64,000 nt of DNA from the NCBI GenBank assembly GCA_031275395.1, contig JAISOU010000042.1:32037-96036 (forward strand), in the 5' to 3' direction. The DNA is from Helicobacteraceae bacterium (lineage in GTDB: Bacteria; Campylobacterota; Campylobacteria; Campylobacterales; SZUA-545). Shown in pieces: positions 47,322 to 56,962 of this stretch (its first letter is position 1; the number at the start of each line of letters is the position of its first letter). Below the pieces are notes generated by a model, which saw only the letters and a list, made by a program, of their open reading frames with translations, did not search any database and was not told where the DNA came from. A program made the translations under genes and the position numbers.

Positions 47322-48239
47322 TTAGATATTATCCAAAATATTTTTTACAGAATCAATCTCTTGTTTTAATCGCGCTTCAGTTGCGTAAGAACCAATATGC
47401 GGCGTTAATACGACATTTTCAAGCGCTGTGAGTTTTCCTGAATACGGTTCGCCTTCAAAACAATCTATGCCCGCGCTCGATATTGCGCCGCTAATAAGGG
47501 CGTGATGGAGCGCGTCTTCATCTACTAAGCCGCCGCGAGAGATATTTAATAAAATAGCGCCGCGTTTCATTTTTACTATAGCGCTAGCGTTTATGATATG
47601 GCGATCCTCTTCAGAATAGGGAATATGCAAAGAAATAATATCGGACCTCGCTAATAGTTCGTCAAAAGATAATAGCGTAATATCTATATGAGTTTTTAGA
47701 TATTTGTCGTATCCGATAGCGATCGCGCCAAAAGATTTAACAAGTTTAGCGACGGCGCTTCCGATCCGTCCGCAACCAATAATGCCAACAGTTTTACCAG
47801 AAAGTAAAGCGCCCATAGATTTAGCGAAGTCGCCAGTCCTTACGCCTCTATCTGATTTTGATATGTTTCTAAGTAGATCGAGCATAACGCCAATAGTTAA
47901 TTCCGCAACGGCTTGCGTGGGAGCGTCTGGCGTATTGAATACCTTTATTCCCAATTCGTTTGCCGCTTTAAGATCGACGTTATCCATTCCAACGCCGCAA
48001 CGAGAGATAATTTTAAGATATAGTTTAGAGATTTCCAGCGTTTTACGCGATATTGTTTCTGTACCGGCGATCAGAAATTCTGGTTTATGTTGCTCCAACA
48101 ACGCGATAAGTTCGGTTTCGTCTAGCTTTCTTCTAAACGGATTTAAGATATATTCTAAATCGCCGTCCTCAATCAACTTAATCGCCGCGCCGTTACCCGC
48201 GTCAAACGAAGAGGTGGTAATTAAAGTTTTAGAAGGCAA
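47322..48239 (-). CDS. D-2-hydroxyacid dehydrogenase (SerA/GyaR-like)
   Basis: The NAD-binding motif TVGIIGCGRIGSAVAKL, the catalytic arginine in LLNISRGGLVDED, the glutamate in FEGEPYSG and the histidine in LTPHIGSYATEA are all visible. The protein oxidises or reduces a D-2-hydroxyacid such as phosphoglycerate or a relative. TTG 48239 has AAAGGGA upstream. A longer TTG start at 48269 would lie about at the transcription start of the TATAAT promoter, so it is unlikely. It is the first gene of the CMP-sugar-type operon running to kdsB. Confidence 0.8.
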   Translation of the reverse strand: MPSKTLITTSSFDAGNGAAIKLIEDGDLEYILNPFRRKLDETELIALLEQHKPEFLIAGTETISRKTLEISKLYLKIISRCGVGMDNVDLKAANELGIKVFNTPDAPTQAVAELTIGVMLDLLRNISKSDRGVRTGDFAKSMGALLSGKTVGIIGCGRIGSAVAKLVKSFGAIAIGYDKYLKTHIDITLLSFDELLARSDIISLHIPYSEEDRHIINASAIVKMKRGAILLNISRGGLVDEDALHHALISGAISSAGIDCFEGEPYSGKLTALENVVLTPHIGSYATEARLKQEIDSVKNILDNI

Positions 48240-48273
48240 CTTTATTTCCCTTTCTGTTGGATAAGACAAACAT

Positions 48274-48279
48274 ATTATA
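48274..48279 (-). promoter_or_regulatory. -10 box of the CMP-sugar-type operon
   Basis: TATAAT on the - strand lies 35 bases before the TTG start of the D-2-hydroxyacid dehydrogenase gene. No clear -35 box is present, as is common in Campylobacterota. Confidence 0.45.
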
Positions 48280-48399
48280 GGCTTTCAGCTACAACCCCTC
48301 GCGTATTTTTCGCGTAGCGCTTTGCGCTTTTGCTTGTTTGGGATAAAGCAACAATATAAAAGAACTAACCACTTAGGGTATTTTCGCCGATCGGCAATA

Positions 48400-49287
48400 T
48401 TAAGCGTCGATCTTGTTTGCGACGCCGTTAAGACTCTCGCGTAGCCGACCGATATTATTTGACATTTCATTGTTACGATCATTAACGGATTTAACAAGTT
48501 GCTCGTATCTGACTTCCAGCGAACTTGCGGGCGGATCTAGCATATTTATTTTGACGATATCTTTTACATATCCTTCAGGCTTATCGGGAGGCGTATAACC
48601 TTCGGGATATTCGTTGATAATTGGCGCCAACTCTATATGATACGATATTGGCGAGGATGGAGAAACGCTAAATAAGGCAGAATCAGAGAACTCGCTTGCG
48701 ATCAGTACAATAAATTTCATATCTAGTTTTGGGTCATGCCAAAATCGAAGTTCTTCAACCCCCTCGGGCGAAAGCGAAACGTCATAAAAGTAATGCTGCT
48801 TTGAGTAGTCGGCATCGACGCCTGCTATATATATGCGGGTATATCCTAAAACAGCCGCAAACGCAATCATAAAGCTCCCAGTTTGGGGAAATTTGTTCAG
48901 GCGCAAGCATTGCTTTTCAAACTCCGTTAGCTTGCCAAGATTATGTTCTTGCGCGAAACGATAAACGCGATCAACAGGGTCGTGAAAGGGCGGTCTCGGG
49001 TTTTTACCTACGGAGGCTAAGAATTCGCCCGGAGCAAGCGCGTCGTATTCGCCTTTACTTGCGGCTACATAGATGGTAAAGAAATAATTGTAAATAAAAC
49101 TATTAAGCGTGTTGCCGCAAAAATATTTATCGATTTTTCTGCCGGCGTAATATTTGGCTTCGTTCCAAAATTGATTAACGCGCCAGACTTCAATATCACG
49201 CGGTAATCTACGATAATCTATCGCCGCAACGCTGGGTCCGTTTCCCACTATAAAAACCGATCTACCTTTTTCGTTTCTCATTGTCAA
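48400..49287 (-). CDS. GT42 sialyltransferase-like glycosyltransferase
   Basis: The protein (295 aa) aligns by eye with CstI/CstII of Campylobacter: VFIVGNGPSVAAIDYRRLP, VWRVNQFWNEAKYYAGRKID, TGSFMIAFAAVLGYTRIYIA-GVD, the catalytic-histidine region LRFWHDPKLDMK and SYHIELAPIINE. It would transfer a CMP-activated acidic sugar to a surface glycan. The last ~50 residues are a coiled-coil-like tail. TTG 49287 has AAGGAG 6 bases upstream and overlaps the previous stop as TTGA. It pairs functionally with the cytidylyltransferase gene in the next operon. Confidence 0.78.
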   Translation of the reverse strand: MTMRNEKGRSVFIVGNGPSVAAIDYRRLPRDIEVWRVNQFWNEAKYYAGRKIDKYFCGNTLNSFIYNYFFTIYVAASKGEYDALAPGEFLASVGKNPRPPFHDPVDRVYRFAQEHNLGKLTEFEKQCLRLNKFPQTGSFMIAFAAVLGYTRIYIAGVDADYSKQHYFYDVSLSPEGVEELRFWHDPKLDMKFIVLIASEFSDSALFSVSPSSPISYHIELAPIINEYPEGYTPPDKPEGYVKDIVKINMLDPPASSLEVRYEQLVKSVNDRNNEMSNNIGRLRESLNGVANKIDA

Positions 49288-51239
49288 TTAGGACTCCTTT
49301 GTAATTGTTTCAGGCGATTTTTAGCATTATTGTATTTTGCTTTATACTTTTTTGCTATTCCAAGCGATAGCAAATAAAAAAGTTTATATCGCCGTTTATT
49401 ATATATAAGTTTGTCCATATAGTATATTTCGCGCAATAAGCGATAAATATTATCTATTTGACTTTGAGCTACTTTGGCAATATTTTTTAGGATAATCTCG
49501 TCGTAGAACGGCGTTTGTCTGGCGTAAAACCAAAACTTCTCGGCGGGCGCTCTGCTTGGATCTATCCACGGCTTGAAGGAATCGGTGAAATGGGTAATGT
49601 AATGATCGTCTATATTAGCGATATATTCTTTGACGAATTCTGTAGGGCAATCGACGGCGTAGTTTGGCTTTTGATAAGGAATGGCGAATTGATGATTCCA
49701 TTTTAAGTCGAGGCGTTTAGCTTGTCCTTTGTAAACACAGTTTAAAACGTCTTGATCCCAAAAGGTTGGATTGTTTAATTCGCGAAGTTTAGCCAGACAA
49801 GATTTGTCTAGCTCTTTGTCTCGTATAGCCGTTAGGTTCATTACAAGTACGCCCGAGTTAAAATAATCGCGAGGATTTTTAATGCCCAATTTATCCGTAA
49901 AATAACCTTGAGCCCAAGTCTCCAAGTAAAAACTTATGTTGAGTACAATATCGGTAGTGGCGGCGATGCTATTATTGCCTAAATTTATATTAAAAAGCTC
50001 CGCAACGTCTTTATAGATAAGAATATCGCTATCAAAATATAGTATTTTATTATAAGCGGGCAACACCCTTGGAATAAATAAACGATAGTATGCCGACTTA
50101 GCTATATGATGCGAAATAAATAAGGAATTATATATCGCGCCATCAATATACGACAAGGCTTTAATTACGCGGATATTAACATTGCTATGATTTGCCGCGA
50201 GCTGGATTAATTGCAATCTCTGTCTATGCGCGCGAGCGTCCGCTAATATAATTATATCGTAGTTTTTTTGGGGCGAGGCGCGTTGGATAAGCGAACATAA
50301 CGCTACGGCGGTATATAGATAATAATCGCCTTCGCAAGCAAAAACAATTGGAATATTATTTTCATCAAAGGCGGGCTGTATATTTGCAATTACGCCATAA
50401 TCCGTATTTTCAATAAAAGTTCCTTGCAATTCTAATATTCGGAACTTAGTAGTATCTTGCATATGCGTAATATAAATGCCCATTAGCCATTCTGAGATAT
50501 ATGCAATTGCTCTAGCTTCCTGCGCATTATAATTAGATATATCGATTTGCGTCCAAGTTGCGAATAGGATGTTGAACAGCCATTTGCAGTAGTCAACAAA
50601 CAGCTCTGTCCTTAAAATAATAGTGTTTGTAAAATAGGCAAATTTCCCCCCATTGTATTTATCCGCGCATGATTTATATTCTGGATATTGCTCCGCTAAT
50701 ACTCGCAAAGCTGTGTCGTAATCTTTAATATGCGTATTCCCCTCATCGTTATGCTCGTAATGCTGATATGGCGTACCGGGCAATCTATGACGCGATTTAA
50801 TAACCACGTCGTAACCGCTAATTTTATTTACGACGTTATCGTCGGATAAACGACATTTTTGTATATATTCATCGTCCAGCGCGAACGATTTGTACATTTG
50901 ATTGTCTTCCGGTAGTTTCTCGCTTGAAAACGAAAGATGACGACGATAATGCATAAAGCCTATATAATCGGGATTATCCAATTTATCGAGGTTTTTCCAT
51001 GCCCAATAAAACGCCGTTAATTCGTTAAAGTTTCTATTGCGATCTGAGATGTTATCGCCAGTATCGTCGCCTATCATATTATCTAGCATCCATTTTAGAT
51101 CATTTTCGTCTAAAGCGCCGTCTTTATTTTCACTTTGCGCTATGGCTCTTCCCAAATGAATCGGCGTAAATATCTCGCTTTTCAGAAGCGTAGCGGGCTT
51201 GTGATAACCGACGAGGATTTTGATTTTAGGCGTTTGCAT
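49284..51239 (-). CDS. DUF4422 - GT8 two-domain glycosyltransferase
   Basis: This 651-residue fusion has an N-terminal DUF4422 domain (KILVGYHKPATLL, DRNRNFNELTAFYWAWKNL, YIGFMHYRRHLSF) over about the first 250 residues. A GT8 domain starts near IPIVFACEGDYYLYTAVAL, with the DxD motif ILYFDSDILIY and FNSGVLVMNL. Both domains are glycosyltransferase-type and probably add two successive sugars. It lies between a GT8 gene and the GT42 gene, each within 4 bases. Confidence 0.85.
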   Translation of the reverse strand: MQTPKIKILVGYHKPATLLKSEIFTPIHLGRAIAQSENKDGALDENDLKWMLDNMIGDDTGDNISDRNRNFNELTAFYWAWKNLDKLDNPDYIGFMHYRRHLSFSSEKLPEDNQMYKSFALDDEYIQKCRLSDDNVVNKISGYDVVIKSRHRLPGTPYQHYEHNDEGNTHIKDYDTALRVLAEQYPEYKSCADKYNGGKFAYFTNTIILRTELFVDYCKWLFNILFATWTQIDISNYNAQEARAIAYISEWLMGIYITHMQDTTKFRILELQGTFIENTDYGVIANIQPAFDENNIPIVFACEGDYYLYTAVALCSLIQRASPQKNYDIIILADARAHRQRLQLIQLAANHSNVNIRVIKALSYIDGAIYNSLFISHHIAKSAYYRLFIPRVLPAYNKILYFDSDILIYKDVAELFNINLGNNSIAATTDIVLNISFYLETWAQGYFTDKLGIKNPRDYFNSGVLVMNLTAIRDKELDKSCLAKLRELNNPTFWDQDVLNCVYKGQAKRLDLKWNHQFAIPYQKPNYAVDCPTEFVKEYIANIDDHYITHFTDSFKPWIDPSRAPAEKFWFYARQTPFYDEIILKNIAKVAQSQIDNIYRLLREIYYMDKLIYNKRRYKLFYLLSLGIAKKYKAKYNNAKNRLKQLQRSPN

Positions 51240-51242
51240 TTG

Positions 51243-52298
51243 CTACCAAGCAAACCGTTTTTTAAGATATTTAAGTTTATTGTGATACTTATTTCTTCGC
51301 GTTCTATATTTTTTGACTAAACCCAGAGTTAATATTCTAAGCAGTTTATATTTGATAAATTTGCGGTAATACGTCTTTTTTAATTGTATTTCGCGCATTA
51401 GCCAATAAATATCGTCGATAGTTTGTCGCAACGTTTCTTTTTTGCAACCATAAAGCAACTCTTCATAATATGAAGTTTTGCGAGCGTATTTCCAGAAAAG
51501 ATCGGCGTATGGCGCGTCGAGATATATCCACGGCTTATTATAGCCGGCATAATGAATAATATGAGGATTGGCAAACGCTTCCTCTTTTTCTTTCTTTACA
51601 ATGTATTCTTGTAGCGGCATTGCGTTCCATGTATGTGAAAGTTTTAAAATTTTTGGCGCGCACGCTATATTCAGTATATCTTGCTCTGGAAATTTCAGAG
51701 CGCTATGGTATTCGACAGCGACGTCAAAAAAAAGCTTCTCCATATTGTCTTCTCGCCACTTTTTCAAGTTACAAAGACACACGCCGGTATTAACATATCT
51801 GAAGTTATTAGGCAATTTAAGATTTGGTATCCAATCGTTAAATTTTTTGTTTACGGGCGCTTGATCGACTACGGATGCCAAATAATAATTTGAAATGTCG
51901 GTATTCCATAAAGCCAACAGATTTGATTTAACAATCAAGTCTGCGTCCAAGAAAATAATTCGATCCAAATTTTGCATTATAGACCCAATTTTCAGCCTAT
52001 AAGAGGTGTTTGCCGATATATGGCTTTGCGTTGGCGCCTTGATCTGTTTAATTACCTGAGGATTTACAACGATAAAATTTGCGGCAAAGTCTTTGATATG
52101 CTTTAACTCAAGTATTCTTTTTTTGCTATGCTCGGTAATATCGTCGTGTATAACATAAAAATGAAGCTCTTCGTCGCCCGCGGATTCAAGTATCGAGGTT
52201 AAGCATACGACGAAATATTTCACATATGCTTCGTTGATTGTAAATGCAATGTGGATTGTTTGCGATTCTGCGAGGTCTTGCGAGAGAGAGCGCTCCAT
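51243..52298 (-). CDS. GT8 family glycosyltransferase
   Basis: A 351-residue WaaJ/LgtC-like enzyme with AFTINEAYVKYFVVCLTSIL at the N-terminus, DxD in IIFLDADLIVKSNLLALW, YVNTGVCLCNLKKW and the LSHTWNAMP block. Family members transfer galactose or glucose from UDP-sugars with retention. The C-terminal ~70 residues are very basic, consistent with membrane association. It follows glf by 12 bases. Confidence 0.87.
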   Translation of the reverse strand: MERSLSQDLAESQTIHIAFTINEAYVKYFVVCLTSILESAGDEELHFYVIHDDITEHSKKRILELKHIKDFAANFIVVNPQVIKQIKAPTQSHISANTSYRLKIGSIMQNLDRIIFLDADLIVKSNLLALWNTDISNYYLASVVDQAPVNKKFNDWIPNLKLPNNFRYVNTGVCLCNLKKWREDNMEKLFFDVAVEYHSALKFPEQDILNIACAPKILKLSHTWNAMPLQEYIVKKEKEEAFANPHIIHYAGYNKPWIYLDAPYADLFWKYARKTSYYEELLYGCKKETLRQTIDDIYWLMREIQLKKTYYRKFIKYKLLRILTLGLVKKYRTRRNKYHNKLKYLKKRFAW

Positions 52299-52310
52299 AA
52301 TGTTGTTTTC

Positions 52311-53429
52311 CTATCCTTTCTGTTTTTCTTCCGCAAACGGGTTGATATTCAGCGCGCGGGAGACTGCCGCGTCCATATTATAGTATCTGTAATCGCCAAG
52401 TCTGCCTAAAAAATGAACGTTTGGCGATTTTTTGGCTTCGTTTAGATACTTTTCGTATAGAGCGCGATTTTGCGGCGTTTCTATTGGATAGTAACGCTCG
52501 TTTTTGCCACGCTCAAACAATTCTGGATATTCGATTGAAATAATCGTATGCGCCTCGCGCTCGTCCAAAAAATGTTTATGTTCGCAGATTCTTGTAAAGT
52601 CGTGATTGTTTGGATAATTAACGACAGCCGTAGGTTGAACGTAATCTTTTTCGATCCGCGTAACGTCAAATCGCAAACTTCTATACGGTAACTCGCCGAA
52701 CTTATAATCAAAAAACTCGTCGATCGCGCCTGTGTAATATAGGTTTTCGTATTCAATATTTGCCGTTTTGAAGTCGGTATTTAAGCGCGTTTCGATTAAC
52801 GCCGAAGATTTTAATATATTAGCGATCATATTGGTATAGCCAAAGCGCGGAATACCTTGATATTTGTCGTGAAAATAACCATCGTCGCGGCTGATCGCCA
52901 CAGGCACGCGAGCCAACACGGCGGGATCGATATTTTTGGGGTCTATTCCCCACTGTTTTGCGGTGTAGTTTTTGAAAACCTTTTCGTAAATAAAGCTAGC
53001 TAGAAACTTTAGATCGCCATCGTCCGCTTTTTGCAGATCGCTAATAGAAACGTTAGCGCCGTATTCGTATTTTGCTATCAGTTTATCGATTAGTTTTTCG
53101 GCAAGGTTATTTGGAAAAAGCGCGTTGATCGTATTGATATTAAAAGGGATCGGAACAAGTTGGTTATCTATATGCGCGGTAGTTTTCAAAAAGAAATAGC
53201 GCCACTCGGTAAAACGCGAAAGATAATCCCAAACGCTCTTGTCGTTGGTATGAAAGGCGTGGGGGCCGTATTTGTGAATTGTAATCCCGTCGTCGTTGTA
53301 ATCGTAGCAGTTGCCGCCGATATGATCGCGGCGATCGATCACGAGCGAAGGCTTGCCCTTAGCGGAGAGGCGTTCGGCGATAACCGCGCCCGTTAGCCCT
53401 ATTCCTACGATTAGATTTGCGGTTTTCAT
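52311..53429 (-). CDS. glf: UDP-galactopyranose mutase
   Basis: Glf converts UDP-galactopyranose to UDP-galactofuranose using FAD. The FAD-binding start LIVGIGLTGAVIAERL, DRRDHIGGNCYDY, HKYGPHAFHTND, NYTAKQWGIDP and RYYPIETPQNRALYEKY are diagnostic. Length is 372 aa. It follows galE by four bases, so the operon can make UDP-Galf from UDP-glucose. Confidence 0.95.
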   Translation of the reverse strand: MKTANLIVGIGLTGAVIAERLSAKGKPSLVIDRRDHIGGNCYDYNDDGITIHKYGPHAFHTNDKSVWDYLSRFTEWRYFFLKTTAHIDNQLVPIPFNINTINALFPNNLAEKLIDKLIAKYEYGANVSISDLQKADDGDLKFLASFIYEKVFKNYTAKQWGIDPKNIDPAVLARVPVAISRDDGYFHDKYQGIPRFGYTNMIANILKSSALIETRLNTDFKTANIEYENLYYTGAIDEFFDYKFGELPYRSLRFDVTRIEKDYVQPTAVVNYPNNHDFTRICEHKHFLDEREAHTIISIEYPELFERGKNERYYPIETPQNRALYEKYLNEAKKSPNVHFLGRLGDYRYYNMDAAVSRALNINPFAEEKQKG

Positions 53430-53433
53430 ACCT

Positions 53434-54405
53434 TCAGAACCTTCTACTTTTTTCCCAATTCCACGTGCTTGCGATAATGGTTTCTATGTCGCTACGGCTT
53501 GGCGACCAACCTAAAATTTCGCGCGCCTTTGCGTTCGCCGCTACAAGTTTTGCGGGATCGCCCGCTCTAGGCTTAGCGATCTCAAACATAATCTTCTTGC
53601 CAACAACCTTTTGCGCAACGTTTATAATCTCCCGAACCGAAACGCCAATGCCCGTTCCTAAATTGAGCGCGCCATTATACTGATCGATAGCTTTAAGAGC
53701 TAAAATATGCGCGTCGGCAAGATCGTCTATATGTATGTAATCTCTAACGCATGTTCCGTCCGCCGTGTCGTACTCGTCGCCGAAAATCTGAACGGGTTTA
53801 TCCGATTGCGCGGCGCGTAAAACTAGCGGAATTAAACGCGTTTCGGGATCGTGGCTTGCGCCGATCGTCGCGTCGGCCGTTGCTCCCGCCGCGTTGAAGT
53901 AGCGCAGGGCGATATAGCGCAAATCATAGGCGCGTTTATAATCGGCAAAAACGCGCTCGATCATCAGTTTGCCCGCGCCGTAAGCGTTGATCGGGTTTTG
54001 CGGGTGCGCTTCGTCGATCGGCGTATATTGCGGTTCGCCATAAGTTGCGCACGTGCTTGAAAACACAATCTCTTTTACGTCTGCTTCTAACATTGCGTCT
54101 AGTAGATTTAGCGTTCCGATCACGTTGTTGCGGTAATATTTCGCGGGGTCTTGGACGCTTTCGCCCACATAGGCGTAAGCGGCAAAGTGAATAACCGCGT
54201 CAAATGTATATTTGGCAAAGAGCGCTTTTAGGCCGCCGCGATCGTCTAGATCGACAATCTCTAACGGCGTATTTTGGGGTAGGGCTTCTTTATGCCCATA
54301 TACCAAATTATCGGCTACTACGACGGAAAAATCTTGCTCTATTAGACGCTTGACGGTATGCGAACCAATATATCCAGCGCCGCCCGTAACTAAGATCGTT
54401 TTCAT
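53434..54405 (-). CDS. galE: UDP-glucose 4-epimerase
   Basis: GalE interconverts UDP-glucose and UDP-galactose. NAD motif GGAGYIGSHTVKRL, SSTCATYGEPQYTPIDE, the catalytic pair in NAYGAGKL, and DGTCVRDYIHIDDLADAH are present. Length is 323 aa. It feeds the UDP-galactopyranose mutase next to it. Confidence 0.94.
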   Translation of the reverse strand: MKTILVTGGAGYIGSHTVKRLIEQDFSVVVADNLVYGHKEALPQNTPLEIVDLDDRGGLKALFAKYTFDAVIHFAAYAYVGESVQDPAKYYRNNVIGTLNLLDAMLEADVKEIVFSSTCATYGEPQYTPIDEAHPQNPINAYGAGKLMIERVFADYKRAYDLRYIALRYFNAAGATADATIGASHDPETRLIPLVLRAAQSDKPVQIFGDEYDTADGTCVRDYIHIDDLADAHILALKAIDQYNGALNLGTGIGVSVREIINVAQKVVGKKIMFEIAKPRAGDPAKLVAANAKAREILGWSPSRSDIETIIASTWNWEKSRRF

Positions 54406-54484
54406 CGTTTAATTTTTTCTTACCCGTTCTTACAAAATACCGCGTTGATAAACGCCAAAAGCCGCTCTTGAACGCTTGCGGAGT

Positions 54485-55777
54485 TCATTCGCCAATACCG
54501 ATATAGGTAAATCCGTCGGCGATCGCGATCTGTTTGTCAAAGGTTTTGCGTAGATCCACGATAACTTTTGTCCGCATTTGCAACTCTTTAAGGCTGATGG
54601 ATTTGAACTCTTCCCACTCCGTCAGGACGACCAAAACGTCCGCGCCTTTTGCGGCGTCATTTGCGCTAACGGCGTATTCGATCCGATCGCCAAAAATCGC
54701 TTTTGCGCTCGCCGTCGCTTCGGGATCGTAGGCTTTGATCCTGAAGCCTTTTTTCAGCAACTCGCTTATAATCTCGATCGCGGGGCTTTCGCGCACGTCG
54801 TCCGTACCGCCTTTGAAAGCCAATCCCAAAACGGCGATCGTAGGTTTGGCGACTCCTTGTAGCGCGTCGGTTATTCGGTTTGCCATTGCGATCTTGCGCT
54901 CGCCGTTGCCTTTAATGGCCATTTCCACAATCGATAGATCGACGTTTGCTTTTCTGGCGATATACGCCAAAGCGCCTGTGTCTTTTGGAAAGCAACTGCC
55001 GCCGTAACCCGGTCCGGGTTTCAAAAACTTTGATCCTATTCGGCTGTCTAGTCCCATGCCGTGAGCTACTTCATAGACGTTTGCGCCTACTTTTTCGCAC
55101 AGATCGGCTATCTCGTTGATATAGTGGATTTTGACCGCCAAGAATGCGTTAGAGGCGTATTTGATTAACTCCGCGCTTCTGCGATTTGTATAAAGAATGT
55201 TAGGCTTTTGTTTATACGAGTCGTAAAGAGCCTCTATAACCGTTTTGGCGCGTCCGTTGTTCGAGCCGATTACTACGCGATCGGGATTGAAAAAATCATA
55301 AACGGCGAAACCTTCGCGCAAAAACTCGGGCATTGAAACTAAGTCAAAATCCGCCTTCGGATTTTTATCGCGGATAATTTTCTCCGCGTCGTCGCCTACG
55401 CCAACGGGAACGGTGGATTTAATTGCTATAACCGTATAACCCGACAGACGTTCGGCAATCTCTGAAGCCGCTTCGTAGATATAGCGCATATCCGCCTCTT
55501 TGGTTTCGGCGCGCGGCGGCGTGCCTACCGCGATAATAATAATATCGGCGTTTGGAACGGCTTCGCTTATTTCGGTTGTGAATTTTATGTCGCCGCTCGC
55601 GGCGTTTTTGCGAAAAAGCTCTTCAAGGCCTTCTTCAAACAGCGTGATTTTGCCTGCGTTCAGCGCGTCGATTTTTGCTTTGATCTTATCGACGCAGACG
55701 ACCTTGTGTCCAAGCTCCGCAAAACCTACCCCCGTAGGCAGTCCGACGTATCCCGTTCCGATAACGCATATATTCAT
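54485..55777 (-). CDS. ugd: UDP-glucose 6-dehydrogenase
   Basis: Ugd oxidises UDP-glucose to UDP-glucuronate. GTGYVGLPTGVGFAELG at the N-terminus and the catalytic cysteine in PGYGGSCFPKDTGAL identify it. Length is 430 aa. Its ATG shares one base with the UDP-glucuronate decarboxylase stop, so the two consecutive pathway enzymes are coupled. Confidence 0.95.
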   Translation of the reverse strand: MNICVIGTGYVGLPTGVGFAELGHKVVCVDKIKAKIDALNAGKITLFEEGLEELFRKNAASGDIKFTTEISEAVPNADIIIIAVGTPPRAETKEADMRYIYEAASEIAERLSGYTVIAIKSTVPVGVGDDAEKIIRDKNPKADFDLVSMPEFLREGFAVYDFFNPDRVVIGSNNGRAKTVIEALYDSYKQKPNILYTNRRSAELIKYASNAFLAVKIHYINEIADLCEKVGANVYEVAHGMGLDSRIGSKFLKPGPGYGGSCFPKDTGALAYIARKANVDLSIVEMAIKGNGERKIAMANRITDALQGVAKPTIAVLGLAFKGGTDDVRESPAIEIISELLKKGFRIKAYDPEATASAKAIFGDRIEYAVSANDAAKGADVLVVLTEWEEFKSISLKELQMRTKVIVDLRKTFDKQIAIADGFTYIGIGE

Positions 55778-56733
55778 TAGTTAAGTCCCAACTTTTGTTT
55801 GAAATAGGCGATTGTTTTATCCAGCCCTTCGTCCAGCGCGATTTGCGGCGACCAACCTAGTTTTTCGCGCGCCAGCGAAATATCGGGCTTGCGTTGCGTT
55901 GGATCGTCGCTTGGCAGAGGTCTAAATACGATCTTTGATTTGCTGTTGGTTTTCGCTATTGTCTTTTGCGCCAGATCCAAGATTGTGAATTCGCCCGGGT
56001 TGCCTATATTAACGGGTCCAGCGAAACCTTTTGGCGAGTTCATCATACGAATCATAACCTCTATCAGATCGTCGACGTAGCAAAACGACCTTGTTTGCTT
56101 GCCGTCGCCGTACGTCGTTATATCCTCGTTTTTTAGCGCCTGAACGATGAAGTTGCTCACGACGCGCCCGTCGCGCGGATTCATTCGCGGTCCGTAGGTG
56201 TTGAATATGCGAACGACTTTAATATCGACGCTTTCTTCTCGATAATAATCAAAAAAAAGACTTTCGGCGCATCGTTTGCCTTCGTCGTAACAGGCGCGAA
56301 CGCCGATCGGATTGACGTTGCCGCGATAGCTCTCTTTTTGCGGATGCTCAAGCGGCTCGCCGTAAATCTCGCTGGTGGAGGCTTGCAGGATTGTCGCGCC
56401 GTCTTTTTTGGCGAGTTCTAACATATTGATTGCGCCAATTACGCTGGTTTTTGTGGTTTTGATCGCCGCTTTGCCTTGATACTGCGGGGGCGAAGCGGGG
56501 CAGGCGAGGTTGTATATTTGATCGATTTTTGGCAAGCGCAAATCGTCGGAAATGGGTTCGACGACGTCGCGCTCGATAAAGCTAAAGTTTTTGCGACTTA
56601 AAAGCGATTGAACGTTCTCGCTCGCGCCCGTGTAGTTATTGTCTAAACAGAAAACCGTATGATTTTCGCCGATCAACCGCTCGCAAAGAAACGAACCTAG
56701 AAAGCCCGTCCCGCCCGTTATTAAAATATTCAT
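55777..56733 (-). CDS. UDP-glucuronate decarboxylase (UDP-xylose synthase)
   Basis: UXS enzymes convert UDP-glucuronate to UDP-xylose. Signatures are [51 protein letters not shown] and the catalytic [12 protein letters not shown]. The [19 protein letters not shown] block is typical. Length is 318 aa. It is first in the operon UXS-ugd-galE-glf-GT8-DUF4422/GT8-GT42. Confidence 0.92.
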   Translation of the reverse strand: MNILITGGTGFLGSFLCERLIGENHTVFCLDNNYTGASENVQSLLSRKNFSFIERDVVEPISDDLRLPKIDQIYNLACPASPPQYQGKAAIKTTKTSVIGAINMLELAKKDGATILQASTSEIYGEPLEHPQKESYRGNVNPIGVRACYDEGKRCAESLFFDYYREESVDIKVVRIFNTYGPRMNPRDGRVVSNFIVQALKNEDITTYGDGKQTRSFCYVDDLIEVMIRMMNSPKGFAGPVNIGNPGEFTILDLAQKTIAKTNSKSKIVFRPLPSDDPTQRKPDISLAREKLGWSPQIALDEGLDKTIAYFKQKLGLN

Positions 56734-56786
56734 CTAACCTCTATACTCGCCTACAGTCAATATAATTTTTCAGATTCTACGTTTTT

Positions 56787-56874
56787 CACGCTTTCACGCT
56801 TTCACGCTTTCACGCTTTCACGCTTTCACGCTTTCACGCTTTCACGCTTTCACGCTTTCACGCTTTCACGCTTT
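56787..56874. repeat. Eleven tandem copies of the octamer CACGCTTT
   Basis: Eleven perfect, uninterrupted CACGCTTT units (88 bases) lie in the divergent promoter region between the UXS gene and the MsbA-like gene. A candidate -10 (TATAAC at 56900-56905) for the exporter lies about 26 bases downstream. Perfect octamer arrays change length by slippage, so copy number could tune the promoters on either side. Confidence 0.92.
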
Positions 56875-56962
56875 TCTTAAAAAAATATTCAGCTAAAATT
56901 ATAACGGACGTTTCCTTAAAACATAGTTCGTTTGCTTTAATTTGCCGAAAATAAGGGGTCTT

